Source: Microbacterium pygmaeum
GTDB lineage: Bacteria > Actinomycetota > Actinomycetes > Actinomycetales > Microbacteriaceae
DNA length: 64,000 nt
Assembly (NCBI RefSeq): GCF_900100885.1
Contig: NZ_LT629692.1
Coordinates: 2,356,001 to 2,420,000 of the forward strand
Direction: 5' to 3'
How positions within the stretch are numbered: the stretch's first letter is position 1; each line of letters starts with the position of its first letter. The notes beneath the pieces are model-generated. The model searched no databases, was not told the origin of the DNA, and saw only the letters and a list, made by a program, of their open reading frames with translations. Of this stretch, positions 17,236-24,667 are shown piece after piece. The position numbers were made by a program, and so were the translations under genes.

Positions 17236-18225
17236 ATGACCGACTCCTCCGGCGAACAGCCGGCACACGACGCACCGTCGGACCCGCCGCTGACCCGGCG
17301 GTCCCACGTCCGTGCTGCGCGCAGTGAGTTCGAGAACCAGGTGGCGCACGCGCGCGCCGAGTTCGAGGAGGCCAACGAGCGGATCAAGGAGCGCACCGGT
17401 CGCGACCTGATCGTCGCGACCCTGCTCGGCCTTGCGCTCGGGGCGGTGCTGATCGTGTCGCTGATCTTCCTGAAGTGGCTGTTCCTCGTCTTCGCCCTCG
17501 CCGCCACAGTGCTGGGGACGTTCGAGTTCAGTCGCGCGCTGATCAGCGCGGGCCGCAAGGTCGATGTCGTCCCGCAGCTCGTGGTCGGCTCGGCGCTCGT
17601 GCTCTCCGGCTACTTCGTCGAACTGTGGCTGCACTGGGTCGCCGTGTTCGTCGCGGTTGCGGTGGTGGTGGTCTGGCGACTGATCGGCCAGATGTTCGCG
17701 AAGGACGGCCGGACGTACGGCGCCGTGCTGGGCGATGTGCTCATCGGGGGCCTCATCCAGCTCTACGTCCCGTTCCTGGCCAGCCTGTGCGTGATCCTGC
17801 TGCGTCAGGACGGCGGCGAATGGTGGGTCCTCGCGTTCATCGTGATCGTCGTCGCCGCCGACACGGGTGCGTACGCGGCTGGGCTCACCTTCGGCAAGCA
17901 CCCGATGGCGCCTCGCATCAGTCCCAAGAAGACCTGGGAGGGTTTCGCCGGCGCAGCGCTGGCCGCCCTCACCGCCGGTGTCCTGCTGGCGCTGTTCATG
18001 CTGGAGCTGCCCTGGTGGACCGGACTGGTCCTCGGCGCGGTGATCCTCGGCACGGCCACCGCGGGCGATCTGGGTGAATCCATGATCAAGCGCGACCTCG
18101 GCATCAAGGACATGAGCTCGTGGCTGCCTGGACACGGCGGCGTGCTGGACCGCCTCGATTCCATCCTCCCCTCTGCAATGGCGGCGCTCGCGCTGTACTA
18201 CCTCTTCCACCCTCTGGCGGCATGA
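17236..18225 (+). CDS. cdsA: Phosphatidate cytidylyltransferase
   Basis: Makes CDP-diacylglycerol, the precursor of the acidic phospholipids, in the cytoplasmic membrane. The 329 residues begin with a charged cytoplasmic segment of about 55 residues, followed by roughly eight transmembrane helices. The CDS signature is visible as KRDLGIKDMSSWLPGHGGVLDRLDS near 285-309, preceded by ISPKKTWEGFAGA near 230. The N-terminal soluble extension is typical of actinobacterial CdsA. Its stop overlaps the ATG of the DivIVA-domain gene by 4 bp. Confidence 0.94.
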   Translation: MTDSSGEQPAHDAPSDPPLTRRSHVRAARSEFENQVAHARAEFEEANERIKERTGRDLIVATLLGLALGAVLIVSLIFLKWLFLVFALAATVLGTFEFSRALISAGRKVDVVPQLVVGSALVLSGYFVELWLHWVAVFVAVAVVVVWRLIGQMFAKDGRTYGAVLGDVLIGGLIQLYVPFLASLCVILLRQDGGEWWVLAFIVIVVAADTGAYAAGLTFGKHPMAPRISPKKTWEGFAGAALAALTAGVLLALFMLELPWWTGLVLGAVILGTATAGDLGESMIKRDLGIKDMSSWLPGHGGVLDRLDSILPSAMAALALYYLFHPLAA

Positions 18226-18800
18226 TGACGACGGACACGACGCACACCCCCGATACCCCCGCGATCACCTTCGCCGAGACCCGCGGCGCCGTGAAGGGAT
18301 ACGAGAAGAAGGCGGTGGACGCCTTCCTGGCCCGTGCGCGCGGCGCCTTCGAGTACGGGGGAGAGCCGATGACCTCCGCGGAGGTGCGCCAAGTGGCCTT
18401 CCCGCTGGTCCGACGCGGATACAGCATCGGTGCAGTGGATGCTGCGCTGGGGCGCATCGAGGATGCCTTCGCAGCGCGCGAGCGGGAACTCGCGGTGACC
18501 TCGGGCGGCGTGCACGCGTGGGTCGGACAGACCCGTGAGACGGCACAGGCCGTGCTGGATCGGCTGTCGCGCCCCAAAGGCCAGCGGTTCGACGTGGTCA
18601 GCGCACTGCGCTACGGCTATCGCATCGACGAGGTCGACATGGTCTCGGACAAGCTGGCGCGCTACCTCGAGACGGGCGAGTCCATCTCGGTGGAGCAGGT
18701 GCGCTCGGTCGCGTTCCGGATGCAGCGCGGCGGCTATCGCGAGTCCCAGGTCGACGCAGTGCTGGACGCCGTGATCGAGGTCATGCTCGCAGTCAAGTGA
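18222..18800 (+). CDS. DivIVA-domain protein with repeated short domain
   Basis: A 192-residue soluble protein translationally coupled to cdsA. The same motif appears three times: GYEKKAVDAFLARAR (about 25-39), FPLVRRGYSIGAVDAALGRIEDAF (about 59-82) and the C-terminal pair RYGYRIDEVDMVSDKLARYL and RMQRGGYRESQVDAVLDAV. This GY-x3-x-VD-x-x-LD pattern is the hallmark of the short DivIVA-type domain. The long coiled coil of full DivIVA/Wag31 is missing. A role in cell-envelope or polar organisation is suggested only by the domain and by the phospholipid gene next to it. Confidence 0.82.
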   Translation: MMTTDTTHTPDTPAITFAETRGAVKGYEKKAVDAFLARARGAFEYGGEPMTSAEVRQVAFPLVRRGYSIGAVDAALGRIEDAFAARERELAVTSGGVHAWVGQTRETAQAVLDRLSRPKGQRFDVVSALRYGYRIDEVDMVSDKLARYLETGESISVEQVRSVAFRMQRGGYRESQVDAVLDAVIEVMLAVK

Positions 18801-18849
18801 TCGACCGGTGCCGGTCGTCGCGCGGATGGCGGCTCTGCGCGAGCCTGGG

Positions 18850-18855
18850 TAGACT
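18850..18855 (+). promoter_or_regulatory. -10 hexamer TAGACT for the gene at 18865
   Basis: TAGACT ends 9 nt before the GTG at 18865, consistent with leaderless or almost leaderless transcription. Confidence 0.45.
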
Positions 18856-18864
18856 CGCCTCACT

Positions 18865-19602
18865 GTGACTTCCGGCAACGAGATGACACCCGCCCCGTGG
18901 ACACCACGGACGGATCTCGCGATCCCGGCGAAGACCGCCCCCCGCCCGGTCGCACCCGCCCCTCGTTGGTCGCGCCGGCGCCACGTGCTCGGCGTCTTCG
19001 CGGCCGTTGCGGCCGTGGGGTTCGTTGCGGCCTACATCGGACCGACCGGCGTCGCGCTCTCCCAAGCGCAGGCTCAGGAGCGGCCGGCGATCTCGCTGTA
19101 CACGAGCACGCTCAGGGACACGCAGAGCTTCGTCTCGGCCGAGACAGCGGGCGAGGTCGCCGCCCTCCAGCTGGATCGCGGCACCTACGAGGTGTACGTC
19201 ACCCCGACTCCGACCCCCACGCCGACTCCGACGCTCGCCCAGACGGAGGAGTCGGGTTCCGAATCCTCGTCCTGGGCTCCGCCGTTCATCACACCCGATC
19301 CGGGCACCGCGCAGGCGATCGCCTACGAGATGGTCCTCGCGCGCGGGTGGGGAGACGGCGAGTTCGCGTGCCTCGTTGCGCTCTGGAACCGCGAGTCCGG
19401 CTGGCGCGTGAACGCGTACAACGCCGGCAGCGGCGCGTACGGCATCCCCCAGGCTCTCCCCGGAAACAAGATGGCGTCGGCCGGGGGCGACTGGGAGACC
19501 AACCCGGCGACCCAGATCTCCTGGGGCCTGGGCTACATCGGCGGTCGCTACGGCAGCCCGTGCGGCGCGTGGGGGCATTCCGAGAGCGTCGGCTGGTACT
19601 GA
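18865..19602 (+). CDS. Secreted lytic-transglycosylase-like protein
   Basis: A 245-residue exported protein. A 30-residue cytoplasmic lead is followed by a hydrophobic signal/anchor (about 34-57), then a linker with alternating Thr-Pro repeats (about 112-125). The last about 90 residues form a small lysozyme-like domain, with the likely catalytic Glu in LWNRESGWR and GAYGIPQALPGNKM and WGLGYI as the usual following motifs. Proteins of this layout cleave or remodel peptidoglycan. The start is GTG 18865, supported by TAGACT; an ATG at 18883 is the alternative. Confidence 0.8.
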   Translation: MTSGNEMTPAPWTPRTDLAIPAKTAPRPVAPAPRWSRRRHVLGVFAAVAAVGFVAAYIGPTGVALSQAQAQERPAISLYTSTLRDTQSFVSAETAGEVAALQLDRGTYEVYVTPTPTPTPTPTLAQTEESGSESSSWAPPFITPDPGTAQAIAYEMVLARGWGDGEFACLVALWNRESGWRVNAYNAGSGAYGIPQALPGNKMASAGGDWETNPATQISWGLGYIGGRYGSPCGAWGHSESVGWY

Positions 19603-19606
19603 GCAG

Positions 19607-19891
19607 ATGCCGCGGTCCAATCGCCGCCGGTCCGAGGATGCGGACGACGGCTCGCTCGAGCGGCTGATCGCCGGTTGGAAGCGCACCGAGACCCGGCGTG
19701 GCGGGGAGTGGATCGTGCAGCCGGTGGGCGTGGCGCAGGCCACCAAGTCCTATCTCTGCCCCGGCTGCGGCCGCGCGGTCGAGCCCGGCGTCGCGCACCT
19801 GGTCGCCTGGCGCGCCGACGGCGTGCTCGGAGACCACGCCGACCTGGCGGCGCGGCGACATTGGCACACGCACTGCTGGAGGATCGGCTGA
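19607..19891 (+). CDS. Small protein with a Cys/His metal-binding pattern
   Basis: A 94-residue protein, basic at the start (PRSNRRR). It carries CPGCGRAVEPGVAHLVAW near 50-67 and RHWHTHCW near the end. The CxxC-x(n)-H-x(n)-HxHC pattern suggests one bound zinc. I know it only as a conserved actinobacterial protein of unknown function. It starts 4 bp after the transglycosylase-like gene and ends 1 bp before the hydrolase, so it belongs to that transcript. Confidence 0.65.
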   Translation: MPRSNRRRSEDADDGSLERLIAGWKRTETRRGGEWIVQPVGVAQATKSYLCPGCGRAVEPGVAHLVAWRADGVLGDHADLAARRHWHTHCWRIG

Positions 19892-19892
19892 C

Positions 19893-20615
19893 ATGGAGAT
19901 TCGCGGACCCCTGCTGCTGCCGGCTCATCGTGAGGACATCGAGCTCACCACGCTCGATGACCTGACGCTCGTGGGCGAGCTGGCGACCCCCGAGGACCGC
20001 GACCCGGTCGCGACGCTCGTGACGCTGCATCCGCTTCCCACCGCCGGCGGCTTCATGGACTCGCACATCCTCCGCAAGGCCGCCGCCCGACTGCCGGCTC
20101 TGGCTGACCTGGCCGTCCTGCGGTTCAACACGCGGGGCACCTCGTCGCAGCGCGGGACGAGCGAGGGGGCCTTCGACGGCGGTCGCAACGAGGCCTTCGA
20201 TCTGGCGGCCGCGATGGATTTCGTGCACGAGCGACAGCTTCCGCGCCCGTGGCTGGTGGGATGGTCCTTCGGCACCGAGATCGCCCTCAAGTACGGACGG
20301 GATCACGACGTGGAGGGGGTGATCCTCCTGTCTCCGCCCCTGCACCGCGCGACACCCGAGGAGGTCGCCGCGTGGGCCGGCGACGGCCGATCGTTGATCG
20401 CCCTCATCCCCGAATTCGACGACTATCTCCGGCCGGATGCTGCGGTCGAGCGCTTCTCGAGTGTGCCAGGAGCCGTGCTGATCCCGGTCGAAGGCGGCAA
20501 GCACCTGTGGGTGGGTGAGACGCAGACGCGCCGTGTGCTGACCGAGATCGTGGCAGCCGTCAACCCGGACGCCCTCCCGCTCCCCGTCGAGTGGAACGGG
20601 ACGCTGCCCGGCTGA
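19893..20615 (+). CDS. Alpha/beta-hydrolase family protein
   Basis: A 240-residue cytosolic protein with the nucleophile elbow GWSFG (Ser near 126) and a final histidine in GGKHLWVGE near 210. LRFNTRGTSSQRGTSEGAFDGG is the segment found in CocE-like and short-chain hydrolases of the dienelactone type. FDDYLRPDA supplies a possible acidic residue. Substrate is unknown. The ATG at 19893 follows the preceding stop by one base, with GGAGGATCGG as ribosome site. It is convergent with the AI-2E-type gene. Confidence 0.78.
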   Translation: MEIRGPLLLPAHREDIELTTLDDLTLVGELATPEDRDPVATLVTLHPLPTAGGFMDSHILRKAAARLPALADLAVLRFNTRGTSSQRGTSEGAFDGGRNEAFDLAAAMDFVHERQLPRPWLVGWSFGTEIALKYGRDHDVEGVILLSPPLHRATPEEVAAWAGDGRSLIALIPEFDDYLRPDAAVERFSSVPGAVLIPVEGGKHLWVGETQTRRVLTEIVAAVNPDALPLPVEWNGTLPG

Positions 20616-20618
20616 GGG

Positions 20619-21728
20619 TCACCGCTCGTTCTGGCGCGGGATCACGACCTGGCGGTAGATGATGAGGACCGACGCTGCCACGGGGATGGCGATCAGCGCA
20701 CCCAGCAGGCCGAGGAGCGAGCCGCCGGCGAGGGCGGCGATGACCACGACTGCACCAGGGACGGACACAGCGCGGTTCATGATCCTGGGCGAGATCACGT
20801 ACGCCTCGATCTGCATGTAGATCAGGTAGTAGATGGCGGCGATGATCGCGGTGGTGGGCGACCCGAGGCCCGGGATCAGACACGTCAGGACGATGATCGC
20901 CGACCCGGTCAGGGTTCCCACCAGCGGGATCAGCGAGAAGAAGAATGCGACGACGGCGAGCACCGCGGGGAACGGCGCCCCGATGATCGAGAGGAAGATC
21001 GCACTGAGGACGCCGTTGATCACGCCCATGCTCACCTGGCCCATCACGTAGTAGCCGACGGAGTCGGTGATCTGCTCGGAGAGGTCGATGAAGCGGGTGC
21101 GCTTGGATGCCGGAACGAGCTGGTAGACGGCCTTCTTCAGGTTAGGGGTGGACGCCGTGAAATAGATCGTCAGGATCAGGATGATGAAGGCGCCGCCGAT
21201 GCCGGACAGGACGGTCGCGCCGACCGCGATCACACCGCCGCCGATCGAGGCGAAATCGAGGGTGCCGAGCCAGGTCTCGATGTAGGTGAAGACGGCTTCG
21301 ACGTCGAGGTTGGGGAAGACGCCCTGCAACCACGCCTTGACATCGTCGATCGACGTGCCGCTGGTGATCAGCTTCTCGATCTGACCGACGAGCTGACCGA
21401 TCTGCGAGGTGATGATCGGCAGCACCAGGAGGATGATGCCTGCAAAGATCGCCAGGACCGCGACGATCGTGATCAGCACGGCCAGCCATCGCTTGAGCTT
21501 CCGGCGCTCCAGGAAGGAGACGACGGGCTCAAGGCCCAGGGACAGGAACAGCGCCGTCCCCACGTACAGCAGGATGGTGGACAGCGTCTGCACGCTGCCG
21601 ATCAGCAGCAGGCCGACGCCGACGCCGAGCGTCGCCACGAGGGCGACGCGGAATGGGTTGTGCACCTTCACGGTGTCTCCTGACTGTCCCGGCGAGGGCG
21701 AGTACGGCTGCTTCGTCAGGATACGCAT
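20619..21728 (-). CDS. AI-2E family transporter-like membrane protein
   Basis: A 369-residue integral membrane protein of the AI-2E/UPF0118 permease family. It shows two N-terminal hairpins (about 20-85), a large periplasmic-type loop (about 90-150), and C-terminal helices with the family motifs GYYVMGQVSMGVINGVLSAIF, FFFSLIPLVGTLTGSAI and GSLLGLLGALIAIPVAA. Some members export AI-2 and others act as sodium/proton antiporters, so the substrate is open. Start at ATG 21728, with GGAGG 7 nt upstream. Confidence 0.85.
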   Translation of the reverse strand: MRILTKQPYSPSPGQSGDTVKVHNPFRVALVATLGVGVGLLLIGSVQTLSTILLYVGTALFLSLGLEPVVSFLERRKLKRWLAVLITIVAVLAIFAGIILLVLPIITSQIGQLVGQIEKLITSGTSIDDVKAWLQGVFPNLDVEAVFTYIETWLGTLDFASIGGGVIAVGATVLSGIGGAFIILILTIYFTASTPNLKKAVYQLVPASKRTRFIDLSEQITDSVGYYVMGQVSMGVINGVLSAIFLSIIGAPFPAVLAVVAFFFSLIPLVGTLTGSAIIVLTCLIPGLGSPTTAIIAAIYYLIYMQIEAYVISPRIMNRAVSVPGAVVVIAALAGGSLLGLLGALIAIPVAASVLIIYRQVVIPRQNER

Positions 21729-21764
21729 AGGTGGCCTCCAGATCGTGCAAGCGCACCTCCCGGG

Positions 21765-21800
21765 CGACATTCAGGCAGGTTTCGCTAGTCTGAAATGTCG
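21765..21800. promoter_or_regulatory. Inverted repeat overlapping a -10, between divergent membrane-protein genes
   Basis: CGACATTCAG (21765-21774) and CTGAAATGTCG (21790-21800) are complementary except for one bulged A, with 15 nt between them. TAGTCT (21786-21791), the best -10 for the gene at 21849, lies at the edge of the right arm. It could be an operator or a leader hairpin. Confidence 0.35.
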
Positions 21801-21848
21801 AGTCGACGGCCCGCAGTCCACATTCGCGGGTCCAGGAGAGGTGTATTC

Positions 21849-23705
21849 GTGCGTTTCGTATGGGCTGTAGCGGCATTCGTGCTCGCCGCGCTGATGATCG
21901 GAGCCGGGATCGCCCAGCGCACCGTCTTCCAGGGGCCCACGACCGAGACGGCGGATCTGTCGGTCTCCGAGGACGCGCCCTACCTGCTGATCGACGGCGC
22001 GGTCCTCAACAGCGTCGCCGGAGCCCAGACGCTGCGCGCGCAGGCAGAGGGCGAGATCTTCGCCGCCTACGGACGCACCGCCGACATGAGGGCATGGCTC
22101 TCAGACACGACCTATAACGAGATCTCCCTCGGCTCCGACGGTCAGATCGACTCGGCATCCGTTGAGCCCACCGCGGAACCGGAGACCGAAGGCACCGATG
22201 CGACGGCAGACGATGCGACGGCCGACTCGCCGGCTGCCGAGGCCGACCCCGCGACGACCGACGCCGAGGCGGCACGCAGCCCGATCGGCTCGGACCTGTG
22301 GCTCGACGAGTTCCAGCAGACGGACCTGCTGATCGCCCCGCTCCAGTTGCCCGAGGAGATGAGCGTCCTGGTCGCCACCGACGGCGTCGCTGCCGCGCCG
22401 AGCGATGTGACGGTCTCCTGGCCGATCGCCAACTCGACCCCGTGGGCCGGACCGCTGATCGTCGGCGGCAGCATCCTCATGGCCATCGGCCTCCTGCTCT
22501 ACGTCCTCGGCATCCGCCACGTGCGCCGCTCGAAGGGGCCGCGCCGAAAGGGGCTGCCGCTGCCGGTGACCGAGCCGATCGATCTGTCCGTCGAGAGCGC
22601 GGACAAGGGCGTGATCAGCTCAGGCGCCCCGACCAGGCGGTCCGTGACCGGCGGCCGACGGGCATTCGCGGTGGTGCCCGCCGTGGCCGTCTCCGCACTC
22701 CTGTTCACCGGATGCTCCGCCGACGCATGGCCGCAGCTGGCACCCACCGCGACGCCGAGCCCCTCGGCGAGCGTGATCGTGCCGGAGGGGCAGCAGGCGC
22801 CCGCAGTCACCGAGGCCCAGGCCGAGCGCATCATCGATCGGATCGCGAGCACGGCCGCCGATGCCGATGCCGCGCTGGATCCCGCTCTGGCAGGTTCCCG
22901 GCTGGACGGCGCAGTCCTGGCCGAGCGCACCACGAACTACACGCTGCGCGGCACGATCGCCGACTACAAGGCTCCGTTGGAGATCCCGACGCAGCCGATC
23001 GAGATCGTGCTGCCCCAGGCGTACGACGGCTGGCCGCGGTCGGTCATGGCGGTCGTCAATGACACGGCCGACAAGACCGCCAGCATCATGCTGCTCACGC
23101 AGCAGGACGCGTGGTCGCCCTACAAGCTCTCGTACCTGTCGAGCCTGGAGGCATCCACCGAGATGCCCGACCTTGCGCCCGCCTACGTCGGGGCGACCCA
23201 GGTGCCGCCCGATTCGTCGTTCCTCGTCATGGCGCCGGACCAGGTCGCGACCGCATACGCCGACATCCTCAACAACGGCGAGAACAGCGCGTACTTCGGT
23301 CAGTTCGACACCGAGGGCGACCAGTTCCGCGTGGGCATCGCCGCCGACCGGCAGAAACGCCTGGACCAGTTCAACACCACCGCGGCCTCCACCGGCAGCC
23401 TGTCGTTCGACTCGGTCGCGGGGGCGTACGATCCTCTGGCACTTGCCACGCTGGAAAGCGGCGCGATCGTGGCCGTCAGCGTCGACGAGGTCGACACCGT
23501 CAAGCCGACCAACGCCGATGCCGTGATCAAGCTCGAGACCAATCAGACCGTCAAGACGCTGGCGGGTGTCGAGCAATCCGCGACCGGCTTCACGACGACG
23601 TTCAGCGACCAGCTCTTCTTCTATGTGCCGGGTCAGGGCTCGACGGAGAAGATCCGTCTCCTCGGCTACAGTTCCAACATCCTCGACGCGAAGGTGATCC
23701 CGTGA
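21849..23705 (+). CDS. Large envelope protein with three hydrophobic segments, unknown function
   Basis: A 618-residue protein starting at GTG 21849, chosen because AGGAGAGG lies about 8 nt upstream. Segment 1 is a signal-anchor (about 2-22). It is followed by an exterior domain with an Asp/Ala/Thr-rich stretch (about 105-140). Segment 2 is a transmembrane helix (about 198-220) with a basic stop (RRSKGPRRKG). Segment 3 (about 272-289) is a signal-like stretch ending in LLFTGC with Cys289. The remaining 330 residues would be exterior and look globular. I do not recognise a family. The gene is coupled to the downstream thioredoxin-TPR gene by a GTGA overlap. Confidence 0.75.
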   Translation: MRFVWAVAAFVLAALMIGAGIAQRTVFQGPTTETADLSVSEDAPYLLIDGAVLNSVAGAQTLRAQAEGEIFAAYGRTADMRAWLSDTTYNEISLGSDGQIDSASVEPTAEPETEGTDATADDATADSPAAEADPATTDAEAARSPIGSDLWLDEFQQTDLLIAPLQLPEEMSVLVATDGVAAAPSDVTVSWPIANSTPWAGPLIVGGSILMAIGLLLYVLGIRHVRRSKGPRRKGLPLPVTEPIDLSVESADKGVISSGAPTRRSVTGGRRAFAVVPAVAVSALLFTGCSADAWPQLAPTATPSPSASVIVPEGQQAPAVTEAQAERIIDRIASTAADADAALDPALAGSRLDGAVLAERTTNYTLRGTIADYKAPLEIPTQPIEIVLPQAYDGWPRSVMAVVNDTADKTASIMLLTQQDAWSPYKLSYLSSLEASTEMPDLAPAYVGATQVPPDSSFLVMAPDQVATAYADILNNGENSAYFGQFDTEGDQFRVGIAADRQKRLDQFNTTAASTGSLSFDSVAGAYDPLALATLESGAIVAVSVDEVDTVKPTNADAVIKLETNQTVKTLAGVEQSATGFTTTFSDQLFFYVPGQGSTEKIRLLGYSSNILDAKVIP

Positions 23706-24667
23706 CCGATGCCCTCCCCGGTGCCGCCCTCCGCGGCGCTGTCGACCTTTCCGCGCTGCGAAATCGTCCGCAGCCCGGCGAAGGGCACCCCGCCGGTGCG
23801 GCGGGCCCCGGTGGCCCCGCAGGTGCCCACACCCCGGTGAGCTCGCTGGTCATCGACGTCACCGATGAGACCTTCCCGCAGGTGCTCGAACTCTCGCGCA
23901 CGGTCCCGGTCGTCATCGACCTGTGGGCCGAGTGGTGCGGCCCGTGCAAGCAGCTGAGCCCCATCCTGGAACGGGTCGTCCTGGAACTCGGGGGCCGCGT
24001 CCTGCTGGCCAAGGTCGATGTCGACGCCAACCCACAGCTCTCGCAGGCCTTCCGCGCGCAGTCGATCCCCATGGTCCTCGCCCTGTTGGGCGGTCAGCCC
24101 GTGCCGCTGTTCACCGGTGCCGTTCCCGAGCAGCAGGTGCGAGAGGTGTTCGCGCAGCTGCTGCAGCTGGCGGCGCAGAACGGCGTCACCGGGACGCTGG
24201 CGCTGGAGGCGGGCGACGAGGGTGAGGATGCCTCGGTGCCCGCCGAGCCCGAGATCCCCCCGCTGCACGCCGAAGCATTCGATGCGATCGAAGCCGGCGA
24301 CTACGCGCGGGCCATCTCGGCGTACGAGCGGGCGATCGCGGAGAACCCGCGGGACGCCGACGCGCACGCCGGCCTCGGCCAGGTGCGCCTGCTCCAGCGC
24401 GTTCAGGGGCTCGATCCGCAGGAGGCTCGCGCAGCGGCCGCCGCCGACCCCACCGGTGTCGAGGCGCAGTTCGCCGTCGCCGACCTGGACCTGGCGGGAG
24501 GACACGTCGAAGACGCGTTCGGCCGCCTCCTGGATCTGTTCTCGGTCCTGCCCGGCGACGAGCGCGGCGCGGTGCGGACCAGGCTCCTCGAACTGTTCGC
24601 GCTGATCGGCGACTCCGACCCGCGCGTCCTGCGCGCGCGCGGCCGTCTGACGTCGCTGCTGTTCTAG
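23702..24667 (+). CDS. Thioredoxin-TPR protein (YbbN/CnoX-like)
   Basis: A 321-residue protein. After a Pro/Gly-rich lead (about 20-40) comes a thioredoxin domain (about 45-155) with an intact WCGPCKQ active site. Helical TPR-like repeats follow (about 190-310: AFDAIEAGDYARAISAYERAIAENPRDADAHAGLG). This is the layout of YbbN/CnoX, a chaperone-like holdase. Unlike the E. coli protein, the CxxC pair is complete, so redox activity is plausible. The GTG start at 23702 overlaps the upstream stop (GTGA). The 3' end overlaps the convergent glgB by 4 bp. Confidence 0.87.
   Translation: MTDALPGAALRGAVDLSALRNRPQPGEGHPAGAAGPGGPAGAHTPVSSLVIDVTDETFPQVLELSRTVPVVIDLWAEWCGPCKQLSPILERVVLELGGRVLLAKVDVDANPQLSQAFRAQSIPMVLALLGGQPVPLFTGAVPEQQVREVFAQLLQLAAQNGVTGTLALEAGDEGEDASVPAEPEIPPLHAEAFDAIEAGDYARAISAYERAIAENPRDADAHAGLGQVRLLQRVQGLDPQEARAAAAADPTGVEAQFAVADLDLAGGHVEDAFGRLLDLFSVLPGDERGAVRTRLLELFALIGDSDPRVLRARGRLTSLLF

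Noticed and set aside
19193..19240. Thr-Pro repeat DNA in the transglycosylase-like gene as a CRISPR or tandem-repeat array.
   Set aside because: It is a coding linker with a two-residue repeat; no spacer structure.
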